Positions 49,074-58,944 of a stretch of 64,000 nt of DNA are shown piece by piece. The notes beneath the pieces are model-generated. The model saw nothing but the letters and a program-made list of their open reading frames with translations. It ran no database searches and was not told the DNA's origin. Source of the DNA: CAZFLD01 sp964519835 (GTDB lineage Bacteria; Spirochaetota; Spirochaetia; DSM-27196; CAZFLD01). Where the stretch lies: the NCBI GenBank assembly GCA_964519835.1, contig CAZFLD010000003.1, forward strand, positions 62,001 to 126,000, written 5' to 3'. Within the stretch, counting starts at the first letter, position 1. Each line of letters begins with the position of its first letter. The position numbers and the translations under genes are program-made.

Positions 49074-49726
49074 GAGCGGCCTCCGGTGTCGCACGCCGCC
49101 TCCAACCGCTGGACCAAACGGTCGATCTCCCGGTAGTGCAGCTTGTAGTACGCCGGGTTAGCGACGAGGTGCACCGATATCTCCGTGAGCTCCTCGAGAA
49201 CTACCAGGTCGTGCGCCTTAAGTGTCTTGCCTGTCTCTACAATATCGACAATAAACGGACAAAGCCCCAACACCGGCGCGAGCTCCACCGAACCCGACAG
49301 CTTGATGATCTCTACAGGAATCCCCCGGCGGTGGAAGTGTCCGCGCGTAAATCGAGGAAACTTGGTCGCAATGCTCAAATCGGCGCCCTCGAGTTGGGTG
49401 TGCGCGGCTTGTTGGAATCCGGCGAGGCACATCCGGCTTGCTCCGACCGGGAGACAAAAAAGCTTGACCAAGTCGTAGCCGGACTCGTAGATGACGTCTT
49501 CGCCGCAGACACCGAGCCCGGCAATGGCGTGGTGGACGTAGACCGGAAGGTCCGCGTTTTTGACCAAGAGCGCTCTGATATCGATCTCGGAGTGCGAATC
49601 CTCGGCGTTGGCCACCAGCTTACGATCCTCAAATGTAATCGCGATTCCAGCCTGCGCCAGGAGATCCTGGACGGGATCGGTGAGGCGGCCTTTGGGGAGG
49701 GCGAGTGTTAGCTGTTTCTTGCTCAT
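49070..49726 (-). CDS. hisG: ATP phosphoribosyltransferase, short form
   Basis: It starts histidine synthesis by joining ATP and PRPP. The 218 residues are the short form that lacks the C-terminal regulatory domain and needs HisZ. Motifs: TLALPKGRL at the start, GLGVCGEDVIYES, ATKFPRFTRGHF and the PRPP-binding stretch FIVDIVETGKTLKAHDL. It overlaps hisZ and hisB, each as ATGA, consistent with an HisZ2-HisG complex. Confidence 0.95.
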   Translation of the reverse strand: MSKKQLTLALPKGRLTDPVQDLLAQAGIAITFEDRKLVANAEDSHSEIDIRALLVKNADLPVYVHHAIAGLGVCGEDVIYESGYDLVKLFCLPVGASRMCLAGFQQAAHTQLEGADLSIATKFPRFTRGHFHRRGIPVEIIKLSGSVELAPVLGLCPFIVDIVETGKTLKAHDLVVLEELTEISVHLVANPAYYKLHYREIDRLVQRLEAACDTGGRS

Positions 49727-50826
49727 CCCAGAACCGCAGCCTTGCCTTCGCGGCGCAGCGTAGTGGCTTTTGCGTAGGCGGTCTCGAAGTCGGACCCCGT
49801 TGCACGGTGCGGCGCGGGTTCGGCGCCGACCTCCGTCCCGGTTTCGATGCGCCTAAGCATAACCGAGAAACCCACGGACTCGGCCGGGAATCCAAACGAG
49901 GACAGAAGATCATCGTATCGGCCGCCGGAGGCGACGGCGGAGCCAATCCCCGGGGCGAAGACACGAAAGACAATGCCCGTGTAGTACGACTGGGCTCCGA
50001 TTTCCGAAAGGTCCAGACGCACATCGGCTCCCGGGAAGACCGACGCAACCCGACGGGCGGTTGCAGCCACCCGCCGTGCCTCCTCGAGCGCCGCGCCGGG
50101 GACCGCGTCGGCCCGTCCCAGCTCCTCCACGAGAGCTTCGCCGTCTGCCGCCTGAGTCAGGATGGAAAAGAGCGCGGGCGCGGCCTCGCCCGATGCGCCC
50201 CCGTCCGCCGCGGCCGACGCGCTCCCGCCCGCGCCGACCGAGACGCCGGAGTACACAAACCGGCGGTCGTGCACCGCCTCGCTCAGCTCAGCCCGTTGGT
50301 CCGGTGGAACGAGTGCGTCAAAGAGGGCGCGCGAGCCAATGTGAACGGCATAGTCCTGGAGTCCCACTGCGTTTAACACTTCAATTAGAAGGCTCAATGC
50401 CTCTAAGTCGCCGTCGATTCCAGGCTTTCCCACCAACTCCACGCCGGTCTGGAAGAACTCCTTTGTGCTGATCTCCTCAGCGTCCACCGGGCGGACGATA
50501 AAGTCTGAGTAGCAGACGCGCGCCGGCAAATCCGTGGGCCGGACCGTGCCCGCAAGTTGTTTGGCCAGGAAAAGTGTGATGTCCGGCCGAAGGAGGAGCA
50601 GATCGCCATCGCGCCCCGCCAAGGTGTAGGCCTTTCGTACGTCTTCGGGGGTCAAAAGATGGCTGTAGCTATCCAGGTAGTCCAGGATCGGCGTATCGAT
50701 CGGCAGGTATCCTGCAAGGTCGTATACTCTGTGAATCTTGGCCAAGAGGCGTCGGTGCCGTCGGCTGTGTTCCAGGTAGGCCCGTTCGACGCCTTCGGGG
50801 AGTTGCAGATGTCGGTTTGTGGTCAT
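49723..50826 (-). CDS. hisZ: ATP phosphoribosyltransferase regulatory subunit
   Basis: HisZ resembles histidyl-tRNA synthetase without charging activity and activates the short HisG. Features: PEDVRKAYTLAGRDGDLLLLRPDIT, then LPARVCYSDFIVRP, GVELVGKPGIDGDLEALSL, YYTGIVFRVFAPG and ASGGRYDDLL in class II positions. ATG 50826 gives 367 residues; the frame continues upstream to 51093 through rsmD. A Gly/Ala/Ser-rich insert (nt about 50170-50260) is unusual. No ribosome-binding site is evident. Confidence 0.9.
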   Translation of the reverse strand: MTTNRHLQLPEGVERAYLEHSRRHRRLLAKIHRVYDLAGYLPIDTPILDYLDSYSHLLTPEDVRKAYTLAGRDGDLLLLRPDITLFLAKQLAGTVRPTDLPARVCYSDFIVRPVDAEEISTKEFFQTGVELVGKPGIDGDLEALSLLIEVLNAVGLQDYAVHIGSRALFDALVPPDQRAELSEAVHDRRFVYSGVSVGAGGSASAAADGGASGEAAPALFSILTQAADGEALVEELGRADAVPGAALEEARRVAATARRVASVFPGADVRLDLSEIGAQSYYTGIVFRVFAPGIGSAVASGGRYDDLLSSFGFPAESVGFSVMLRRIETGTEVGAEPAPHRATGSDFETAYAKATTLRREGKAAVLG

Positions 50827-50854
50827 GGCTTTTGGAGAACTGTACCAGAAAGTC

Positions 50855-51421
50855 TCAAGATTTTGAAACGTCGTAGATGCGCAGCCTCGATCCACCATAG
50901 CGGCGGTCGTCGGATACGGCGGCGGTGAGCTCCGTCCCCCGTACGGTGTCCGTCCCCCGTACGGTGTCCGGAAGATCCTCGGGAGTTGGGTAGTGGACAA
51001 CAAGCCGACTGCCGTGCGGGGCAGCGCCACCGGCCACGATCCGCCGCAAAAGGTCGGCCTTGAAGGGATAGGCGAATGGCGGGTCGGCGACAATAAGATC
51101 GTAGCCCCGGTGTGCCTTTTTCAAAAACCGTTCGACCGGCGTCACAAAGATGCGCCACTCCTCTTCAATCCACGCCAGATTCTGCTCGATAAACCGGCGC
51201 TTGCCGGCGTCGCGTTCGACTACGTGAATAAGCGTCGCACCCCGAGAGGCGGCCTCCACGGCCATGGAGCCGGAACCCGAGAACAAGTCGAGAACGGCCA
51301 TGCCGGTCAAAGGACCGAGAATCGCAAAGAGGGACTCCCTCATGCGATCCATGGCGGGACGGATCGCCTTGCGTGGAGATACCAGGCGCCTGCCGGCATA
51401 GCGTCCGCCGGTAACCCTCAC
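50855..51421 (-). CDS. rsmD: 16S rRNA guanine-N2 methyltransferase RsmD
   Basis: It methylates G966 of 16S rRNA. The 188 residues have the SAM-binding DLFSGSGSMAVEAASRG (about 48-64) and the catalytic DLIVADPPFAY. The N-terminal VTGGRYAGRRLV is typical. GTG 51421 overlaps the recG stop (GTGA). Near the C-terminus two 18-bp copies encode TVRGTD/E repeats. Confidence 0.94.
   Translation of the reverse strand: MRVTGGRYAGRRLVSPRKAIRPAMDRMRESLFAILGPLTGMAVLDLFSGSGSMAVEAASRGATLIHVVERDAGKRRFIEQNLAWIEEEWRIFVTPVERFLKKAHRGYDLIVADPPFAYPFKADLLRRIVAGGAAPHGSRLVVHYPTPEDLPDTVRGTDTVRGTELTAAVSDDRRYGGSRLRIYDVSKS
50933..50968 (-). repeat. Two tandem copies of an 18-bp unit in rsmD
   Basis: CGTCCCCCGTACGGTGTC at 50933-50950 is repeated exactly at 50951-50968 and encodes a duplicated TVRGTD-like hexapeptide in a surface region of RsmD. 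Confidence 0.95.
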
Positions 51422-53481
51422 TCTTCCGCCTCCGCCGGACGCATGTTATCGTCGGCCAGAAGGAGATCACGCAGATGAGCGTGCTCCGGCAGAAGCAGTC
51501 CGGCGTCGCGGGATACGATGTCCGCTGCCGCCTCCCGCGCTTTTTCCAATAGCCCGCCATCGGTAGCGAGGTTTGCCGCCTCGAGCCTGAGGTAGCCGGA
51601 TTGCCGTACCCCCGAGAGCTCACCGGGACCGCGTATCTCGAGGTCGGCCTCCGCGATCTTGAACCCGTCGGTCTCTTCTTTTATGACCTTGAGGCGGGCG
51701 GTAGCGTCCTCCGTGAGCTCGGGCGCGTAGACCAGAAAACAGAAGGACTGGAGATTGCTGCGGCCGACCCGGCCCCGCAACTGATGGAGCGCCGCAAGGC
51801 CAAATCGTTCCGCGTGCTCGATGACCATACAGGTCGCGTTCGCTACGTCCACCCCCACTTCGACAACGCTGGTAGCTACCAGGATACGAGTCTCACCCGC
51901 CACAAAGCGGCTCATCGCCTCGACCTTCTGCTCCTCGGCCATGCGCCCGTGAATAAGTCCGACGCTGAATTTCGGGTACACCTCGGCATCGAGCATTTTT
52001 GCCATTGATTCGGCGCTCTTTAGCACTACCGCCTCCGAGTCGCCGACCAGGGGGTAGACAAAGTAGGCTTGGCGGCCGGATTCTAACTCGGTACGAACAA
52101 AATCATAGACCTTTTGCTCGTTGCCCATGACGGCGAGGTGGGTCTTTATGGCTTTTCTGCCGGCGGGCAATGTGTGAATCGCCGACACGTCCATGTCGCC
52201 AAAGGCGGTGAGGGCGAGGGTTCGGGGGATCGGAGTCGCAGTCATAAACAGCACGTCCGGTCGCTCGGCCTTTTCCACGAGAGCCTGCCTTTGCGCAACG
52301 CCAAAGCGGTGCTGCTCGTCTATAACCACAAGACGCAATGACAAAAAGCCGACGCGGCGGGTAAAAAGCGCGTGGGTGCCGACGACAACGTCAACCTCGC
52401 CGTCTTCCATGGCCGTGTGCATCGCCTCCCACGCGCCTTTTTGCAGGCCTCCGATCAAGAGACCCACCTTAATGCCGAGCGGCGCGAGCAAGCGATCGGC
52501 GGTGTCGGCGTGCTGCCGCGCCAGCAATTCGGTCGGGGCCATAATCGCCACCTGCCCGCCGGCCTCACAGACGGCCGCCGTCGCCAAGAACGACACCAAG
52601 GTCTTGCCGGATCCCACGTCTCCGTGGAGTAGCCGCGCCATAGGTGTTGTCGACGATAAATCGGCGAGAATCTCGGTCACGGCCCGTTCCTGATCGGCGG
52701 TCAGGGCAAAGGGCAAGCTCCCGTGAAGAGTGTGCACGAGGCCGGTCGGCATGCTGGTGGCTCTGCGTTTGAGGGCTTCTCTTGCTCTTCGCCGCCGCAG
52801 GGCACCGAGTTGGAGCAGGAGCAGCTCGAGGAAGGCAAAGGTAACGCGGGCCCGTTCGGCGGCCTCGGGCGAAGCCGGGAGGTGCAGGTCCCATAGTGCC
52901 CGCTCCTCCGGCACCAGGTTGTGCTCGTGCACATAGCGCGGCGGTAGGGCCGCCTTGCAGGCGGCGCCGTAGGATTCCACGGCCGACCGGGCGACCCGGC
53001 GGAGCAAGGCTTGGGATATTCCCGCGGGCAATGGGTAGACCGGGAGAACGGCGGCGGCCTCCCGTTCAGGGTCCGCTATCTCAAACACGGCGGTCTGCAG
53101 CTCGCCTCGGCGGTGTACGAAGGAGGCGTAAAGGCGAAACCGCGTTCCTAACGCAAGACGTTTTACGAGGAAGTTTCTCCCGAAACAGAGCAGGGCGGCA
53201 TGACCGGTATCGTCGCGGACATAGACCTTGAGTGTCTTGCCGCCGCGGCCTCTCCCGCCGATGTAAGCGTGAGAAACGACCTCACAGACGGTGTTGACCG
53301 GTGCTCCGCTTGCGCCTTGGGAAAGCGTGCGTGCATGGCGAAGATCGATGTAGTCCCGCGGAAAGTGAAAGAGCAGGTCCTGCACGGTTTGGAAGCCGGC
53401 GCCGGCCAAATCACGCGCGGTCCGGGTCCCGACCCCGCGGAGGGTATCCACCGGTACCAAGGCACCGGGACAGAGTTTCAA
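51418..53481 (-). CDS. recG: ATP-dependent DNA helicase RecG
   Basis: RecG remodels stalled replication forks. The 687 residues have an N-terminal wedge domain (GVGTRTARDLAGAGF, the OB-fold), then helicase motifs: LLHGDVGSGKT (Walker A), DEQHRFGVAQR (Walker B), TATPIPRTLAL and the C-terminal QLRGRVGRSNLQSFC with the conserved region. The TTG at 53481 lies 12 nt after the yggT stop codon and has no visible ribosome-binding site; an ATG further in is possible. Confidence 0.95.
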   Translation of the reverse strand: MKLCPGALVPVDTLRGVGTRTARDLAGAGFQTVQDLLFHFPRDYIDLRHARTLSQGASGAPVNTVCEVVSHAYIGGRGRGGKTLKVYVRDDTGHAALLCFGRNFLVKRLALGTRFRLYASFVHRRGELQTAVFEIADPEREAAAVLPVYPLPAGISQALLRRVARSAVESYGAACKAALPPRYVHEHNLVPEERALWDLHLPASPEAAERARVTFAFLELLLLQLGALRRRRAREALKRRATSMPTGLVHTLHGSLPFALTADQERAVTEILADLSSTTPMARLLHGDVGSGKTLVSFLATAAVCEAGGQVAIMAPTELLARQHADTADRLLAPLGIKVGLLIGGLQKGAWEAMHTAMEDGEVDVVVGTHALFTRRVGFLSLRLVVIDEQHRFGVAQRQALVEKAERPDVLFMTATPIPRTLALTAFGDMDVSAIHTLPAGRKAIKTHLAVMGNEQKVYDFVRTELESGRQAYFVYPLVGDSEAVVLKSAESMAKMLDAEVYPKFSVGLIHGRMAEEQKVEAMSRFVAGETRILVATSVVEVGVDVANATCMVIEHAERFGLAALHQLRGRVGRSNLQSFCFLVYAPELTEDATARLKVIKEETDGFKIAEADLEIRGPGELSGVRQSGYLRLEAANLATDGGLLEKAREAAADIVSRDAGLLLPEHAHLRDLLLADDNMRPAEAEE

Positions 53482-53492
53482 TGCAGCAGGCG

Positions 53493-54077
53493 CTAGACCG
53501 GCAGGGACATCAGGCCCCGGACGAGGGCGCTCAAGAGCAGGTTGCCGAGAATCAGCACCGTGAGCGTTGCGCCGCCAAAGAGGAACAAACCGTTTCGGTA
53601 GCTCATGTTCCCGCCCTGTCGGAATAGCTCACTTGTCCGATAGACAAGAGGCTGCAGAATGTGGTCGAGTGTCATCCAAAAACGACTAACCGTGTTGGCC
53701 TGTACGAAGTAGCCGACGATCCGGATCGCCGTCAAAACCAGAAAAAAGCCGAGCAGAAAGCTCGCCGCGGACGTGAGAGCGCTTACGGTCAGCCCCAAGA
53801 CAAACCCGAGGGTCACGGTGCCCACCACGGCGAGCGTTCCGATGATGTTGTTGACCACCGAGAGGGCGATAATCGCCACCACGGCCGAGAAATCAAAGGA
53901 CCCGATGCGCAGAAAGCGCATCCGCCTGAACACGTTTAGGTAGGGATCGGTGATTTGCATGAGGATTTCCACCGGCCGCCCTTCTACCTGTCTGCCGAAC
54001 CAGGTCATGAGAATTCGAACAACAAGAATGATCATGTACACCGAGATAACTGCGCTAATAAACCTCAAAACTGCCAT
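53493..54077 (-). CDS. YggT-family membrane protein
   Basis: This 194-residue membrane protein has two YGGT domains (about 1-95 and 105-185), each with two helices, for example SVYMIILVVRILMTWFG and ITDPYLNVFRRMRF. The role is unclear; in other bacteria it is linked to osmotic shock tolerance or cell division. The ATG overlaps the dnaE stop (TAATG). Confidence 0.88.
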   Translation of the reverse strand: MAVLRFISAVISVYMIILVVRILMTWFGRQVEGRPVEILMQITDPYLNVFRRMRFLRIGSFDFSAVVAIIALSVVNNIIGTLAVVGTVTLGFVLGLTVSALTSAASFLLGFFLVLTAIRIVGYFVQANTVSRFWMTLDHILQPLVYRTSELFRQGGNMSYRNGLFLFGGATLTVLILGNLLLSALVRGLMSLPV

Positions 54078-57000
54078 TAAGGCGCTCCTTTATGGGCTCT
54101 CTCTTCGCCCGGTATGTCCGTCCAGACCTCCGCGACGAGGGGATGCATTTGTATTCGATCCAAGCTTCCGCTCTTGGAGCTTACGCAGAGCTGGTCACCC
54201 GCACGGATGACCGACTCAGAACCGTTGCTTCCCAGATGAATATACAACGGACAGGTCCCGCCGTTCTCAAACAGAAAGCCGCGGAGGGCAAAAAGTTCCT
54301 GTTCACTCATATCCGTGCCGTTTGCCAATCTGATGTGGACAATACCCTTGTCATGCTCGTCCATGTCGTCGGGCTCACGCACCGCGTCAACTCGGATGCG
54401 GAGCTTTCCGCCACGCTCGTTTATGACGCCGATGACTCCCACGATTCTTCCGACTTCCAGTGCCTCGCCAAATTTCTGCTGCGTTTCGCCTGCCAACACC
54501 AGCTCGATGCTACCACGGTAGTCTTCGACGAGGGCAAAGGTGATGGGATCACCGCCTTTTGTGACCGTTGTTCGCTTTGTGACGACAAGTGCCACAAGCG
54601 CGCATTCCCGTTCGCGTGACGATTCCCCGAGGCGGCCGAGGTCTACGGTGGTCGCTGCCAACCACATACGGCGATGATCGTCCAACGGATGGCCGGTAAA
54701 GTAGGCCCCTAAGAGCTCGCGCTCGCGGGCGAGGCGCTGTTGGAGCGGGTGATCCGCGACCGACTCGTCGACGCCGGGCGGCACAAACTCCTCTTCTTCG
54801 CAGTCTTCGAACAGAGAAACCTGGCCGTACTTGCGGCTCTCCTTTTTGGCGTGGGCCACCTCCCAGAGACGTGGCAGCAGAAGGGCAAGGCGCCTTCGGT
54901 TTTGGTCAAAGGAGTCAAACACACCGGCGTCGATCAAGGTTTCCACTGTCTTCCTATTCACCGATCGCATGTCGATGCGTTCGAGGAAGTCGGCAAAGCT
55001 CTGAAACGGTCCGGCCGTCTGTCGCTTTTCGATGATGGTGTCCACCGCCGATGTGCCGACATTTTTGATGCCGAGCAGGCCAAACACGATGGTGCCGTGC
55101 ACAACCGTGAATTGCCGGCCGCTTGTATTGATGTCCGGCGGCCGTACGGAAATGCCCATGTTGCGGCACTCGTTGAGATACTCCGCGAACTTGTCCGTGT
55201 TTTGCATTTCGTTGGTCAAGTTCGCCGCCATAAAGTGCGCGGGGTAGTTTGCCTTGAGGTACGCGGTCTTGTACGCGAGGACGGAGTACGCCGCGGCGTG
55301 GCTCTTGTTGAAGCCGTAGCCGGCAAAGGGTTCGAGCAGAACAAAAATGGACTCCGCGGTGGCTCGATCGATACCTTTGGCCGCCGCGCCGGCAAGGTAG
55401 TCGACTTTCATCCGTTCCATCTCTTGTTGTTTCTTTTTGCCCATCGCACGGCGAAGAATATCCGCCTGCCCTAAGGAGAAACCCGCGATCACCTGGACGA
55501 TCTCCATGACCTGCTCTTGATAAATGATCACACCGTACGTCTCTTCCAGGATGTCTTTCAGCGAGGGGTGGGGATAACTCACCGGCATCCGGCCGTGTTT
55601 TGATTCTACAAACTGATCGATATTCTCCATCGGGCCGGGTCTGTAGAGGGCGTTTAATGCGATAAGGTCCTCGATCCGCGTGGGTCGCGCCTTTTTGAGT
55701 ATCTGCTGCATGCCCTCGCTCTCGAATTGGAACACACACACGCTCTTTCCCGCACCCAACAGGCGGAAGGTGGCCTCGTCGTGCTCGGAGACCTTGTTGA
55801 TGTCGAAGTCGGGATTGCTTTCGCGGATCAAAGACTCGGTGTTCTTGATAAGCGTAAGCGTCTTGAGACCGAGGAAGTCCATCTTGATCAGGCCGCATTC
55901 CTCGAGTTGGTCCATGCCGAACTGCGTAGTGACGGCGCCGGTCTTGGGATCGCGGTAGAGCGGCACGTACTTGGTTAGGTTCTCGCGGCCGATAACTACC
56001 CCCGCCGCGTGTGTGGATGCGTGGCGGGAAAGGCCCTCGAGCCGTCTTGCCGTCTTGATAAGCTCGGTGTACGCGCCGCCGCGAGACGCCACCGCGGCAA
56101 GCTCAGGCACATCGGATAGGGCCTTTTCCAGCGTCATCTTGGGATCGGCGGGGACCATTTTGGCGATCTTGTCCGCCTCGTCGTAGGACAGCTCCAAGAC
56201 CCGTGCCACATCGCGCAGCACCGCTCGCGCCTTTAGGGTTCCGAAGGTAATAATCTGGCCGACCCGTTCGACGCCGTACTTCCTGGTCACGTAGTCGATG
56301 ACCTCTCCGCGGCGCTCGAAACAAAAGTCGATGTCGAAGTCAGGCATAGACACGCGGTCGGGATTGAGAAACCGCTCGAACAAGAGCCCGTACTTCAGGG
56401 GATCGATGTCGGTGATCTCCAGCGCGTAGGCGACTATCGAACCGGCACCCGAGCCACGACCCGGCCCCACGGGGATATCGTTCTCGTGGGCGAAGCGTAC
56501 AAAGTCCCAAACGATAAGGAAGTAGCCGGTGAAGCTCATCGAAACGATGATGTCGAGCTCGTAGTTCGCACGCTCGCAAATCTCGTCGGTGACGATGCCG
56601 TAGCGGCGAACAAGGCCTTTGTGGGTTACGTGGCGAAGGTAGTCCGGGGCATCGGCGAATCCTTCCGGGATGTGGTACTCGGGAAGCTGGGGCTTGGCTT
56701 CCTCGATTTCTAAGACACACCGCGACGCCAAAGCGACGGTGTTTGACACAAGCTCCGGTTCGTCTGGAAAGAGCGCCGCCATTTCGCCGGGAGATTTGAG
56801 GTAGAACTCCGGGGAAGAAAAGCGAAACCTATTGAGCTCGCTTTTTCTCTTTCCGCCGCCGATGCACGTAAGGATGTCTTGGGCGTTGGCGTCCGCCTTT
56901 TCCACGTAGTAAACGTCGTTTGTGACGACCCGGGTGATGCCGAGCTTCCGGGACACTTCCGCAAGCGCGGAGGCGACGATCGCCTCCTCCGGTATTCCGT

Positions 57001-57562
57001 GGTGCTGGACGGAAAGGTAAAACCGGTCGCCGAATAGTCCCTGGTAGAACCGGGCCCGTTCCTCCGCTTCTTCAACACGGTTATTAATAATAAGCCGAGG
57101 TATGTCTCCCGAGATGGAACCGCTTAGGCAAACAAGCCCCGCGGAGTGGCTCTGCAAGAGCTCGTCATCGATGCGTGGCCGGTAGTAAAAGCCTTCCGTG
57201 TAGCTTATCGAGCTCAGCGTCGAAAGGTTTTGATACCCCCGGCTATCCATAGCCAGGAGCACAATCCGGTCGTAACGGCCCCCGAGCTCCGTGTTTTTTA
57301 CGTGCCGCGACTCGGGCGCGAGGAAAAACTCGGACCCGATAATTGGTGTAATGCCTGCAAACCTGCACTCCTTGTAAAATCGGAGGGAGCCAAACAGATT
57401 ACCCAGGTCGGTCAGGGCGAGCGCGGTCATGCCAAGCTCTTTCGCGCGTGATACCAGGCCCTCGATGGGAGCGGCACTCCGCAAGAGACTAAAATCCGAG
57501 TGAGTCTGGAGGTGTACAAAGCCGGGTGTAGTAACCGTTGGAACTGTCGAGGACTGATTCAT
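54077..57562 (-). CDS. dnaE: DNA polymerase III alpha subunit
   Basis: This is the replicative polymerase. The 1161 residues have an N-terminal PHP domain (FVHLQTHSDFSLLRSA, TDLGNLFG), the polymerase active site (PGRGSGAGSIVAYAL and MPDFDIDFCFERR), the fingers, the helix-hairpin-helix region, and an OB-fold near 960-1060 (CALVALVVTKRTTVTKGGD). The ATG at 57562 is preferred; the frame is open from a TTG at 57586. There is no ribosome-binding site close upstream. Confidence 0.96.
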   Translation of the reverse strand: MNQSSTVPTVTTPGFVHLQTHSDFSLLRSAAPIEGLVSRAKELGMTALALTDLGNLFGSLRFYKECRFAGITPIIGSEFFLAPESRHVKNTELGGRYDRIVLLAMDSRGYQNLSTLSSISYTEGFYYRPRIDDELLQSHSAGLVCLSGSISGDIPRLIINNRVEEAEERARFYQGLFGDRFYLSVQHHGIPEEAIVASALAEVSRKLGITRVVTNDVYYVEKADANAQDILTCIGGGKRKSELNRFRFSSPEFYLKSPGEMAALFPDEPELVSNTVALASRCVLEIEEAKPQLPEYHIPEGFADAPDYLRHVTHKGLVRRYGIVTDEICERANYELDIIVSMSFTGYFLIVWDFVRFAHENDIPVGPGRGSGAGSIVAYALEITDIDPLKYGLLFERFLNPDRVSMPDFDIDFCFERRGEVIDYVTRKYGVERVGQIITFGTLKARAVLRDVARVLELSYDEADKIAKMVPADPKMTLEKALSDVPELAAVASRGGAYTELIKTARRLEGLSRHASTHAAGVVIGRENLTKYVPLYRDPKTGAVTTQFGMDQLEECGLIKMDFLGLKTLTLIKNTESLIRESNPDFDINKVSEHDEATFRLLGAGKSVCVFQFESEGMQQILKKARPTRIEDLIALNALYRPGPMENIDQFVESKHGRMPVSYPHPSLKDILEETYGVIIYQEQVMEIVQVIAGFSLGQADILRRAMGKKKQQEMERMKVDYLAGAAAKGIDRATAESIFVLLEPFAGYGFNKSHAAAYSVLAYKTAYLKANYPAHFMAANLTNEMQNTDKFAEYLNECRNMGISVRPPDINTSGRQFTVVHGTIVFGLLGIKNVGTSAVDTIIEKRQTAGPFQSFADFLERIDMRSVNRKTVETLIDAGVFDSFDQNRRRLALLLPRLWEVAHAKKESRKYGQVSLFEDCEEEEFVPPGVDESVADHPLQQRLARERELLGAYFTGHPLDDHRRMWLAATTVDLGRLGESSRERECALVALVVTKRTTVTKGGDPITFALVEDYRGSIELVLAGETQQKFGEALEVGRIVGVIGVINERGGKLRIRVDAVREPDDMDEHDKGIVHIRLANGTDMSEQELFALRGFLFENGGTCPLYIHLGSNGSESVIRAGDQLCVSSKSGSLDRIQMHPLVAEVWTDIPGEERAHKGAP

Positions 57563-57626
57563 GCGCCGCGTATGAAATGATACCAACCGCGTGAATCACT
57601 GTAAACAATGCCGGCCGGAGTGGGGG

Positions 57627-58475
57627 CTAGTCCGCCCGATCGTCCATCTTGTAGAGAAACCACTCTACGAGGCGCAACACCCGCTCGCGATCGAACGAGT
57701 TGGAAATAAGGCCTGTGGAATCAACGTGGTCGGCGAACCGGGCGCGAAGATTCACCGCCTCCTTTGGGCCAATCGGGAGCCTCCGGCCGACGATGTCCGC
57801 CTCCCAGTCCTTATGGCGGATCAGACCAGGATTGGTGCCGGCGAAAACAACCCGTAGGCTCTCGACCACGCCGCGGTTAATGCGGGCAAGGCCGCAGAAG
57901 ATGATCCCCGAGCCGGACCGCCCGTCGAGCCTTCGAAAGCTCGAGACCGTGAACCCCTCAATCGGGACACGAATACGGTAGAGTATCTCGCCGGGCGTTG
58001 TGACCGCCACGCGGCCACTGGGGCGAAAACGCCCCATCGGCAGCCATCGGGATTGGCCCCACCTGCGAAGCTCCACCCGCGCATCGAGGGCAAAGGAGGC
58101 AACGGCGATGGTTGTGTTTTGGTCCGACACACTAAGGTTTCCTCCAACCGTCGCCAGGCTGCGGACGCCGGTGGGTGCGGTGTTTACGAGTGCCTGGGTG
58201 AGGGCATCGGGCAACACGTTTGTCCCAATGCGGAGAACCGATTCGATGCTGGCAGCGGCACCAATATCGACGTATCGGTCGGACCGGCCAATACGGTGGA
58301 GCTCGGGGACAAACTGGAGTGACACGATCTCCACCGTCTTGCCCGGCGCAAGATGTGTCCCGAGGTAGGTGCCGCCGGCTACGACTATCGCGTCGGGGTG
58401 GCGGCGTAGAATCAACAAAAGCTCATTGAGCGATTCCGGAGTGTAGACTGCCGAAATCTTAACTCCTTCGAGCAC
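57627..58475 (-). CDS. Molybdenum hydroxylase FAD-binding subunit
   Basis: This is the medium (CoxM/XdhB-type) subunit that relays electrons from the iron-sulphur subunit to an acceptor. Of 282 residues, VVAGGTYLGTHLA (about 31-43) is the FAD pyrophosphate loop and TVGGNLSVSDQNTTIAVAS the second FAD motif. GTG 58475 has GGAGG 6 nt upstream and overlaps the 2Fe-2S subunit by 17 nt. It is followed by dnaE after 64 nt. Confidence 0.87.
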   Translation of the reverse strand: MLEGVKISAVYTPESLNELLLILRRHPDAIVVAGGTYLGTHLAPGKTVEIVSLQFVPELHRIGRSDRYVDIGAAASIESVLRIGTNVLPDALTQALVNTAPTGVRSLATVGGNLSVSDQNTTIAVASFALDARVELRRWGQSRWLPMGRFRPSGRVAVTTPGEILYRIRVPIEGFTVSSFRRLDGRSGSGIIFCGLARINRGVVESLRVVFAGTNPGLIRHKDWEADIVGRRLPIGPKEAVNLRARFADHVDSTGLISNSFDRERVLRLVEWFLYKMDDRAD

Positions 58476-58944
58476 GCAACCTCCGTCGGCGGAATTCCGC
58501 CGCCAACTGGATGCCTTTAACCAGGCTGGAGTAGCCGGTACAACGACACCATATCCCGGTGAGCGCCCGCTCGATGTCGGTCGGGAGCGGCGTCTCCACC
58601 GTCGAGATCAGTCCGTGTGTGGCGAGGATTTTGCCCCCAACACAAAACCGACACGGGGTCACACCCGCACGCTCGAAAGCTCTCTCGATATCCCCGAACT
58701 CCGGTGTGTCTACAAATCCCTCGATGGTAGTGATGTTTGTTGCCTCGGCTTGGAACGCTGGAACCAAACACGACGGCGACAGGTGACCGTTGAGCAACAC
58801 GGAGCACGAGCCGCAAAGGCCTTTCCGGCACCCGGGTCGGGCGCCCCTCAGTTCCAAGTCCCTTCGCAGTAGCTCAAGGAGCGGCGTGGTGGGATCGGTG
58901 TCAAAGGCAACCTCTTGGCCGTTAACGTTGCAGTGGACGATCAT
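58459..58944 (-). CDS. Molybdenum hydroxylase 2Fe-2S subunit
   Basis: This is the small (CoxS/XdhC-type) electron-transfer subunit, 161 residues. A plant-ferredoxin-like domain has CRKGLCGSCSVLLNGHLSPSC (C-x4-C-x2-C-x11-C, near residues 40-60), and the helical domain has PCRFC and WCRCTGY for the second cluster. Both clusters' eight Cys are present. ATG 58944 has GGAGG 6 nt upstream and overlaps the large subunit's stop as ATGA. Confidence 0.93.
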   Translation of the reverse strand: MIVHCNVNGQEVAFDTDPTTPLLELLRRDLELRGARPGCRKGLCGSCSVLLNGHLSPSCLVPAFQAEATNITTIEGFVDTPEFGDIERAFERAGVTPCRFCVGGKILATHGLISTVETPLPTDIERALTGIWCRCTGYSSLVKGIQLAAEFRRRRLRARRS

